Positions 6,910-13,176 of a stretch of DNA of 49,668 nt are shown piece by piece. The position numbers and the translations under genes were made by a program. Each line of letters starts with the position of its first letter. Within the stretch, counting starts at the first letter, position 1. The stretch lies in IMG/VR virus record IMGVR_UViG_3300009009_000017, positions 1-49,668 of that record; one strand, given 5' to 3'. The stretch comes from a virus. The notes beneath the pieces were generated by a model. It was given only the letters and a program-made list of their open reading frames with translations. It had not been told where the DNA came from and made no database searches.

Positions 6910-8085
6910 ATGGAAAATAATAAATCTAAAATGGAACTATACGAGGAAAAACAAAAACAAAATAAAAAAACTCTTGATAAGCAAGAAATTGCAGATATAG
7001 AGTTTTCAAGAAAAAGGCACCAAGAAAATGAGGAACAATGGGAAACTTTTATGATCATATTGAAGATGCCATATTATATATTTTTCAAATTACCTAAATG
7101 GTTAATTGGGAAAATTACATTCACTGAAAAAAGACATGCACAGGAAAAGGAAATAGAAAGACTTAAAAGAGTTATAGAATCAAAAGCAAGAGCTAGAGAA
7201 ATGATGGAGTTAGAAAATATTATAAAGTGGGATAATAAATATCTCATTAAAGACGGAATATTTAATATTGGAAAAGACATTAAAACAGGTAAATTAATTA
7301 CTGTAGACTTTAATATAAATTCTAATTTGCTTGTTGGCGGTATGCCTGGGACTGGAAAGACTAAATTTATACAGCTTGTTATATTTCAGTGCTTAAAACA
7401 TGGTTGTAAAGTCTATATAGGCGACTTCAAGGGCGGTGTGGACTTCATGCGGTTTAATAACAAGTGTGAAGTTATAACAGAGCATAGGAAACTTTTAGAA
7501 CTTTTATTACAGTTTAAAAAAGAGATTAAAAGAAGGCAAAAATTATTTATAGATGCAGGGGCCGAAAACCTAAAAGAGTATAACCAGATAACCAGGAAAA
7601 ACTTGAAAAGAGAGTATCTTTTTATTGACGAGCTAGGCGAAGCTATAGAAATAATTGAAGTTGAAGGCATGAAAGACAGTGATATTAAGAAACTCAGGAA
7701 TGATGTAGAGAATAACTTAAAATCAATTGCAAGGTTAGGCCGGGCATTTGGTCTAAATCTTATATGCGGAACACAGCGGCCCGATGTCGGCATATTAGAG
7801 GGGCAAACCCGCGACCAGTTCGGTTATAGAATATGTTTCAAAGCAATACACACAACTAGTAATATTGTTTTAAGTAGTAAAATAGCCAGTGAACTCCCAG
7901 ACATAAAAGGGCGGGCAGTTATAATGCAGGGTGTTAAGTATATAGAAATTCAAGTGTTTTTCTGGGATAAGGAAACACTTACAGAAATTAATAATAAAAA
8001 ACTTGATAAAAATGATTTAAAAATCGTAAAAGGAAATACAGAAAATGACAAAAATATTGAGACAATTGATATAGACTTAGATTAA
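6910..8085 (+). CDS. FtsK/SpoIIIE-type DNA translocase
   Basis: 391 residues. The ATG is behind GAGGTG. A charged N-terminal region has one amphipathic or weak membrane patch (IILKMPYYIFFKLPKWLIG, about 49-67). The motor domain follows: Walker A GGMPGTGKT at 143-151, FKGGVDF after strand 2, Walker B LFIDE at 237-241, and the FtsK signature GLNLICGTQRPD near 281-292. It lacks the long linker and gamma domain of chromosomal FtsK. This is like the shorter translocases of conjugative elements (TcpA-like) and of rolling-circle plasmids and AICEs. It probably pumps element DNA and would partner with the membrane protein encoded just upstream. Confidence 0.85.
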   Translation: MENNKSKMELYEEKQKQNKKTLDKQEIADIEFSRKRHQENEEQWETFMIILKMPYYIFFKLPKWLIGKITFTEKRHAQEKEIERLKRVIESKARAREMMELENIIKWDNKYLIKDGIFNIGKDIKTGKLITVDFNINSNLLVGGMPGTGKTKFIQLVIFQCLKHGCKVYIGDFKGGVDFMRFNNKCEVITEHRKLLELLLQFKKEIKRRQKLFIDAGAENLKEYNQITRKNLKREYLFIDELGEAIEIIEVEGMKDSDIKKLRNDVENNLKSIARLGRAFGLNLICGTQRPDVGILEGQTRDQFGYRICFKAIHTTSNIVLSSKIASELPDIKGRAVIMQGVKYIEIQVFFWDKETLTEINNKKLDKNDLKIVKGNTENDKNIETIDIDLD

Positions 8086-8145
8086 CAGCATAGAAATTTT
8101 AAAAGTTATAGTCATTTAGGGGGCCAAATTTTTAAAATTAAATTA

Positions 8146-8262
8146 AATTATTAGCTGGGTGTATAAAATCTAAAGTACCTATATACCCAGCTAATAATTA
8201 ACACACATATCAATATGAACTGACAGCAATAAGAGCATTATAAAAAAATAACGGTTATTGCT
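8146..8262. repeat. Two large dyads between translocase and integrase
   Basis: The 277-base gap at 8086-8362 holds a 15-bp perfect inverted repeat (arms 8146-8160 and 8185-8199, core TTAGCTGGGT), extended by TATA past a one-base bulge. A second dyad is AGCAATAA/TTATTGCT (8225-8232, 8255-8262) with AATAAC-G-GTTATT nested at its end. A GAGTGAGTAG/GCGAGCGAGC tract follows near 8281. There is no T-run, so a simple terminator is unlikely. A transfer or replication origin, or an integrase arm-site region, is plausible. Confidence 0.5.
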
Positions 8263-8362
8263 ATATATAATATATATAGTGAGTGAGTAGGCGAGCGAGC
8301 TATTATATTTTATATAGCGCTTGAAAAATGAGTGAAACGAATTTTGAAAGGAAGGCGAGGAC

Positions 8363-9112
8363 ATGACTAAATTAGAGTATCTTGAATATCTTAAAACACA
8401 AGGACTATCAGAAACAACAGCAAAATATTATTATAATAGAATAAAATACTATCAAAGTAACAGCCTTGAAGGTAAGAGCCGGGAATATATAGGACAGACA
8501 AAGAACGCCCTCGCCCTCTTTTATAAAGCACAAGACATCTATTATAACGATAAAGTATTGAAACTTAGTGAATTACAAAGAAAAACTAAAAGAAAAAGAC
8601 CTGTAAAGACTATTACTAAACTATCTACAGTAAATAAAAAAATTAATGCTATAAAAAATAAAAGAATTAAATTAGCTTTTCGACTTCAACAGCTCACAGG
8701 GTTAAGAATATCAGAGATAGCAAATTTAAAAAAAAGTGATCTAACCTTCCAGGACGGAAAAATTTTCGTACTGGTTAGAGAATCGAAAAATAATAAAAGT
8801 AGAAGGGTAGCAACAATTTTAAAAGATGTTTGGTTATACAATAATCTGTTAGAACTAGAAGAGAGGAAGTATATATTATTTTACAAAGAAAGTACTTTAA
8901 GAGTTAAGGCGTGGCGATTAGGCTTTAAAACTCACAAACTAAGAAAAGTAACAGCAAAAACTATAAACTTAAGGTATATGGCAAAAACAGAGGAAGAACG
9001 AAAAGAAAAAATAAGAAAGTATCTTGGACATGGAAACAATAGGACATTAAATATATACATCGACGAAAATGACAGAGAAATAGATTTATCTGGGACAAAA
9101 TTTGATATATAA
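8363..9112 (+). CDS. Tyrosine integrase
   Basis: 249 residues. A short SAM-like core-binding domain (about 1-70) is followed by a basic linker and the catalytic domain. Active-site residues are visible: R115 (TGLRISE), H191-x-x-R194 (HKLRK), H223 (LGHGNN) and the tyrosine Y232 (NIYID). Ribosome site GAAGG. A single-strand-exchange recombinase of this size fits integration or excision, or dimer resolution of a plasmid-like element. It is the best integrase candidate in the window because it retains an N-terminal domain, unlike the two small recombinases at 33.6 and 36.8 kb. The attachment site was not identified. Confidence 0.85.
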   Translation: MTKLEYLEYLKTQGLSETTAKYYYNRIKYYQSNSLEGKSREYIGQTKNALALFYKAQDIYYNDKVLKLSELQRKTKRKRPVKTITKLSTVNKKINAIKNKRIKLAFRLQQLTGLRISEIANLKKSDLTFQDGKIFVLVRESKNNKSRRVATILKDVWLYNNLLELEERKYILFYKESTLRVKAWRLGFKTHKLRKVTAKTINLRYMAKTEEERKEKIRKYLGHGNNRTLNIYIDENDREIDLSGTKFDI

Positions 9113-9127
9113 GAAAGGAATTTAAAA

Positions 9128-9316
9128 ATGGAACATATAATTGATAAATTGGAAAAAAGTCAAGTAGGTAATTTATTATTAGATTTTTTCATAAGTTGGA
9201 AGGGAATAATTTTTGTTATTGTAGTAATAGTTTTAACTATTTTAAACAAAAAGGAAAATAATTTTATATCTTTGAAGAATATTGAAGGATTTATTAAAAA
9301 ATCTAAAAAAGAATAA
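9128..9316 (+). CDS. Small single-pass membrane protein
   Basis: 62 residues with one strongly hydrophobic segment (GIIFVIVVIVLTIL, about 26-40), flanked by an N-terminal amphipathic helix and a Lys-rich C-terminus. AAAGGA precedes the ATG. It follows the integrase by 15 bases. Function unknown. Confidence 0.6.
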   Translation: MEHIIDKLEKSQVGNLLLDFFISWKGIIFVIVVIVLTILNKKENNFISLKNIEGFIKKSKKE

Positions 9317-9357
9317 AACAACTTATATTTTTAATATAAATAGAAAGGATGAAGAAA

Positions 9358-9648
9358 ATGACAAATAAAAAATCATTTTTCAGAGATTGTTTATTAGGCA
9401 TAATAGACGACATAATCAAAGAATATGATGGACATGTAATCATGGATAATTATTCTTATAATAAATTTGAAAATGGAAAATGGTATGTAAAAAATTTCGA
9501 AAAAGGCTCTAAATATGAAGAGATGATATATAAAAATTTAGACATTTATGATATTGCAGGAGAGCTAAATGTACTAATAGAAGGTATAAAAGATAGTCAA
9601 TATCCAATAATATTTCAAACTAAAGTTAAAAATACTAATATAATATGA
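9358..9648 (+). CDS. Hypothetical protein, 96 aa
   Basis: The second ATG is chosen because AAAGGA lies eight bases upstream of it and directly abuts the first. The protein is acidic to neutral and aromatic-rich (DNYSYNKFENGKWYVKNFEKG). It is the last gene of the plus-strand cassette and ends three bases before a strong terminator. Not recognised. Confidence 0.6.
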   Translation: MTNKKSFFRDCLLGIIDDIIKEYDGHVIMDNYSYNKFENGKWYVKNFEKGSKYEEMIYKNLDIYDIAGELNVLIEGIKDSQYPIIFQTKVKNTNII

Positions 9649-9650
9649 AA

Positions 9651-9679
9651 AATAACCAGGTAACCTGGTTATTTTTTTT
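9651..9679. terminator. Bidirectional rho-independent terminator
   Basis: AATAACCAGG and CCTGGTTATT form a 10-bp stem with a three-base loop. T-runs follow on the plus strand, and five T follow on the minus strand. It closes the plus-strand cassette and would also end a minus-strand RNA started at 9855-9883. Confidence 0.85.
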
Positions 9680-9848
9680 CTTTGCTATGTATAAGCTATT
9701 TTAAATTTGTCATCAATATGTAAGTTTCAATCATGTCCCCTTACGGGGATTAAATTATAATTTATGGTGTTTTTGTCTCCTTACGGAGTAATTTAAAATT
9801 GTTTCAATCCTTATTTTAATGGATGGTACTGCAAAGATTGAAACTTAC
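9651..9848 (-). ncRNA. Candidate CRISPR-repeat-like non-coding RNA
   Basis: Read on the minus strand, about 200 bases lie between a consensus promoter and a terminator, with no ORF. Two segments end in GATTGAAAC (9809-9801 and 9732-9724), which contains the classical ATTGAAAC handle of many type I and III CRISPR repeats. Before them lie CCATTAAAATAAG (first copy) and the hairpin CCCCGTAAGGGG (second copy). Between them a related hairpin CTCCGTAAGGAG is followed by ACAAAAAC. The 5' end, GTTTCAATC with flanks, is a perfect 16-bp complement of the last handle plus seven following bases (9836-9851 with 9717-9732). It may be a phage-borne repeat mimic or mini-array; no cas genes are present. Confidence 0.55.
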
Positions 9849-9854
9849 ATAAAC

Positions 9855-9883
9855 AATATATAATAACTAAATTATAATGTCAA
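9855..9883 (-). promoter_or_regulatory. Promoter for the CRISPR-repeat-like RNA
   Basis: On the minus strand, TTGACA, exactly 17 bases, then TATATT. It sits in the gap after the holin stop codon and points into the structured element. Predicted start is near 9848. Confidence 0.75.
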
Positions 9884-9889
9884 ATAATT

Positions 9890-10096
9890 TTAGAAATTTT
9901 CTTTATCTGTAGGATTATTTAGGATTCCAAAGCCGACTAGGATGGTTAATATCATCTCAAAAATAGTTTTAAAAGCTGTTTCATCTGCACCAATTTTTTC
10001 AAATATTCCAAAGCTATTAAATATAAGTAATATTAAACTTATTACAGATACCCAAACAGCTTTGCTTCTTATTCTATCTTGCTTATTATTATACAA
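9890..10096 (-). CDS. Holin, phi-LC3-like
   Basis: 68 residues starting at a TTG eight bases behind AGGAGG. The order is a basic N-terminus (QDRIRSKAVW), a hydrophobic helix (VSVISLILLIFNSFGIF), a short polar loop and a second helix (IFEMILTILVGFGILNNPT). The closing GFGILNNPTD is characteristic of phi-LC3-type holins. It would permeabilise the membrane for endolysin release. It is the last gene of the late operon. Confidence 0.75.
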   Translation of the reverse strand: MYNNKQDRIRSKAVWVSVISLILLIFNSFGIFEKIGADETAFKTIFEMILTILVGFGILNNPTDKENF

Positions 10097-10108
10097 AATA
10101 TATACCTC

Positions 10109-10306
10109 CTAACCAGTATTTTTTTTGCAATTTTTAACTATTGAATATATTTCTTTTTGTTCAAGCTTTATATCTCTTATTTCATTAATTAATTCAGCAT
10201 TTTGTTTCAATAAGTCGGTCATTGCTCTATGATTATTTTTAAGAAAATAAAACATCAAAACAACAGCTATACCGTTATTTGTAACAAATGTTAGTATCTC
10301 ATTCAT
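10109..10306 (-). CDS. BhlA/UviB-like holin
   Basis: 65 residues with one N-terminal membrane helix (ILTFVTNNGIAVVLMFYFL) followed by a charged coiled coil ending in Lys residues. This is the architecture of BhlA/UviB holin-like peptides of Bacillus and Clostridium. AGGAG precedes the ATG. Two holin-type genes side by side with an endolysin form a standard lysis cassette. Confidence 0.75.
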   Translation of the reverse strand: MNEILTFVTNNGIAVVLMFYFLKNNHRAMTDLLKQNAELINEIRDIKLEQKEIYSIVKNCKKNTG

Positions 10307-10631
10307 TAGTTTTCTCCTGTAATTTTATTCTATTGCAAATCTGAAATATTTCAAAAATTCCTTTTATTTCAAAACTCTTTTTCTTTTTAAGTTTTTCATT
10401 ATGCAATCTCCATGCCTGATCAATTATATCCTGATTAAATAATTCTAATAAAGAAAATGAAACCTGGATCACGTCCAAACATTCACAGCATTTTTTTAGA
10501 TAATCTTTTTCAGTTTCAAACTCTTCTATCTCTTCAAGAATTTTATCTATTTGATTTTTTTCAAAATTAGATTTATCAATCAAGTCGTATTTCAATACAG
10601 GCAATTTAAGCAATTGATTTAAATTTTTCAT
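10299..10631 (-). CDS. MazG-like pyrophosphohydrolase domain protein
   Basis: 110 residues. The second ATG is chosen for its GGGAT spacing; an ATG three codons upstream is possible. It carries the MazG-type metal motif EExxE (LEEIEEFETEKD) followed by ExxD (CECLDVI) and a final helix pair. MazG enzymes hydrolyse nucleoside triphosphates and may lower alarmone levels. It overlaps both the endolysin and the holin gene, so it is expressed with the lysis cassette. Confidence 0.65.
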   Translation of the reverse strand: MKNLNQLLKLPVLKYDLIDKSNFEKNQIDKILEEIEEFETEKDYLKKCCECLDVIQVSFSLLELFNQDIIDQAWRLHNEKLKKKKSFEIKGIFEIFQICNRIKLQEKTNE

Positions 10632-11409
10632 TATATTCATCCCATAGTTTATTTATTTTATTTTTTAATTCTGAGTAATCTTTTTTTGATTTTTCTAATT
10701 GATTCAAGTTATATTCAAAAATCACCTCAACTAATCCTTTAACATTCATTTTACCTTCAGTATGATGTTCATTGACAAAGCTAATCCAGCTATTATAGTA
10801 AATTGGAGATACCTTTTTTAATATATCCATCCATTTTTCATCAGTTTTTATTAAAATTAAATTAGAATTATAACTTATACAATCCTGAACAAATTTATCA
10901 AACCCACCTGACTCAGCCAATATTACAGAAGGACAATTTTTGTTATACCAGTGTTTATGAGGTACAATTGTTTTCTTCCAGTTGTCGCCTACCAGATTAG
11001 GTAAACTATTCATACACCAAACATTAAATTTAATCATGTTTATTCTTGTTTTTGACCAATCTCCATCACTATTCATACAGCCTTCTATACCAATACTATT
11101 CATATTTCCAGAATCAGAGCCGACACCATCGGTACAATGCCATCCATTTACGTTTAAAGGTAAATGTTGAATTATATATTTATCATCTATTGTTACATGC
11201 CAGCTTTTGGATTCGGTAAGATTTTTTAAATATTCTGCATGCATTAGTGCATTTGCACCTTTTGAACTATTTCCTGTATTGTGATTAGTCAAATATTCAT
11301 TATCTTTTTTTATCCATTTTGAATAATTTGATTTTTTTGGTAATATATCAACAATTACAGGAGTTCCATATATTTCTTTTACATTTATAAGACCATCTAA
11401 ACCTATCAT
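10606..11409 (-). CDS. Endolysin, N-acetylmuramoyl-L-alanine amidase (Amidase_2)
   Basis: 267 residues with an N-terminal Amidase_2/PGRP fold. Zinc ligands are visible as H43 (TNHNTG), H151 (VPHKHW) and C159 (NKNCP), and the IGIEGC strand is present near 106. It cleaves the amide bond between muramic acid and the peptide stem. The C-terminal third (about 175-267) is helical and charged with no known wall-binding repeat, and ends in a probable coiled coil. GGAG precedes the ATG. There is no signal peptide, consistent with holin-dependent export. Confidence 0.85.
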   Translation of the reverse strand: MIGLDGLINVKEIYGTPVIVDILPKKSNYSKWIKKDNEYLTNHNTGNSSKGANALMHAEYLKNLTESKSWHVTIDDKYIIQHLPLNVNGWHCTDGVGSDSGNMNSIGIEGCMNSDGDWSKTRINMIKFNVWCMNSLPNLVGDNWKKTIVPHKHWYNKNCPSVILAESGGFDKFVQDCISYNSNLILIKTDEKWMDILKKVSPIYYNSWISFVNEHHTEGKMNVKGLVEVIFEYNLNQLEKSKKDYSELKNKINKLWDEYNEKFKSIA

Positions 11410-11419
11410 ATTATCACTC

Positions 11420-12085
11420 CTATGCTAAATCATATTCTAATGCTTTAACAATTAGTATATTTGCACCTGTATAACCTTTTATGACATTGCTTGCATCTGC
11501 AATATCAAATTCTACATATGCATATATGTCATCACCTTCAGTAACAGATAAATCAATAGAACAACTTATGCTACGAAAACCAGATTGCCCAGAAACTCTT
11601 CCGGGAAAATATTGCCATGCAGATAATGTAGAATTTTTATATATATAAAGCGAAGTATGGCAAGCAACATCATCTGCATATAAAAAACATTGCGAGCGTG
11701 CTGAAACTTTGCTTATTCCTGCACCTATTTCTATGCTTTTATTTGTTGAATTGTAATTTAAATTACTTCCAACTTTCAATAATTCATTACTAAATTCAAT
11801 TTTAGTTGCTGTATCAACCGAGACAGTTTGGTCTGTGCTTCTATAAATCTGACAAGAATCAATTTTAGGACTTCCGGAATATCCAACGGCAAAAAATTCA
11901 TTATCAATTTTTGACATAATCAACTTAGATCCAACAGCAACACCAAAAAGATTCGATGTAGGTACAACTGGAATTGCTGTATCATCATCAAATAATTTTA
12001 CAGTCAATGGGCTTAATGTTATTACTGTACCAGTATAAAATTGCTGTCCAGTATTTTTATTTAAAATATAATCATATATACTCAT
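11420..12085 (-). CDS. Tail tip or receptor-binding protein
   Basis: 221 residues. The N-terminal beta-rich region (about 1-75) contains TVITLSPLTVKLFDDDTAIP, typical of an OB-like adaptor of baseplate proteins. A C-terminal beta-sandwich-like domain (about 120-221) contains alternating hydrophobic strands. It is coupled by ATGA to the upstream tail gene and sits directly before the endolysin, the usual place for a receptor-binding or tip protein. No depolymerase motif was seen. Confidence 0.6.
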   Translation of the reverse strand: MSIYDYILNKNTGQQFYTGTVITLSPLTVKLFDDDTAIPVVPTSNLFGVAVGSKLIMSKIDNEFFAVGYSGSPKIDSCQIYRSTDQTVSVDTATKIEFSNELLKVGSNLNYNSTNKSIEIGAGISKVSARSQCFLYADDVACHTSLYIYKNSTLSAWQYFPGRVSGQSGFRSISCSIDLSVTEGDDIYAYVEFDIADASNVIKGYTGANILIVKALEYDLA

Positions 12086-13176
12086 GTCTGTGGTTCGGTT
12101 ACTCTCCTTATTTTACTAATTACACTCTGCCCTACATTTAAATTCCAGTCATGGCGAATTATTTTATAAGTTTCATAAATATCAAGTTCTGTATTTTTAA
12201 ATTTAAAATGGTCACCTTGATATGGTAAACCATCATTTTCCCTTGAGGTAATAAATGCGTGTGGATAATCTATAGCTTCAGCCAATTCCATCATTTTTCT
12301 TATTTCTCTTTTTGCCCTCAAATCGACATAATCTTGACTGCTTGCCTCTGAATAAAATACCTTTGTTACATATCTGTTTATATTTGTACAAGAAAATGGA
12401 TGGCTTTCTATTCCTTCATTTTCCATAGTCCATTCTTTGAATAGATTTGCAGAACTAGACAATTGATTTGCAATTATTAATACTTTGTTATAAGCGTTTG
12501 TATAGTCAATATCCCTTAATACATCTGGTTCATAAATGCTTAATGTATCATCCTGAAAATCCCATGTAATATTTTTTGTTTCACTCCAAGGAATAGCACG
12601 AAATACTCCATTTCCACTAACCCATATAGGGTAATAATTAATCATGTTTAATAATGAATTAACTATAAATAATTTACTTGTGCCTATTTCATAGCTTTTG
12701 TCTGCTGGCAAAACTTCCATTGAAGGTTCAACATTGTATTTTGCCCATGTTCCAACACCGCTTAAAATAGTTCCGATTTCATCGGTTATTACAGTAGCAG
12801 AAGCTATTGAGTAAGATGTTGTAATTTTGTCATCTTCTAAAGCTTTTAATTGGTCATATACCTGTATGTTCCTTACAACATCTGTATCTTGAAAATGCTG
12901 TGGTGATTGCAATGGCATATATACACCCAGTGGAAACTCATATCCAGATATAACATAATATATTTTTATCCTATCTGCTAAATAATCTATATCAAGTGAA
13001 TTATCAATTTTAAATTTGGCTGTGCCTATTATATCCCTTTCAAAATCAATGCTTATACTTGCATCTTCTATATATTCAGTTATCCAGCCGCCATGGACAT
13101 ATTCTCCATTTGCAATAATTAATTTTTCAAATTTCCATGTCTCATACCTATTTCCAGTAAATATACTATTATCCAC
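12082..13176 (-). CDS. Tail hub / baseplate protein
   Basis: 364 residues. A GTG start is preferred because AAAGGG lies nine bases before it. The N-terminal part contains SISIDFERDIIGTAKFKID and YPLGVYMP-like strands seen in siphovirus hub proteins (gp27-like, DUF5048-type). The centre contains LFIVNSLLNMINYYPIWV, followed by the GVFRAIPW and YNKVLII strands. Such proteins form the tip around the tail tube. The assignment is by order and fold-like pattern. Confidence 0.65.
   Translation of the reverse strand: MDNSIFTGNRYETWKFEKLIIANGEYVHGGWITEYIEDASISIDFERDIIGTAKFKIDNSLDIDYLADRIKIYYVISGYEFPLGVYMPLQSPQHFQDTDVVRNIQVYDQLKALEDDKITTSYSIASATVITDEIGTILSGVGTWAKYNVEPSMEVLPADKSYEIGTSKLFIVNSLLNMINYYPIWVSGNGVFRAIPWSETKNITWDFQDDTLSIYEPDVLRDIDYTNAYNKVLIIANQLSSSANLFKEWTMENEGIESHPFSCTNINRYVTKVFYSEASSQDYVDLRAKREIRKMMELAEAIDYPHAFITSRENDGLPYQGDHFKFKNTELDIYETYKIIRHDWNLNVGQSVISKIRRVTEPQT

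Noticed and set aside
9717-9851. Simple attachment-site core for the integrase
   Set aside because: The 16-bp arms are inverted and 103 bases apart with further hairpins inside, and a promoter and terminator flank the element; an RNA gene explains more of it.
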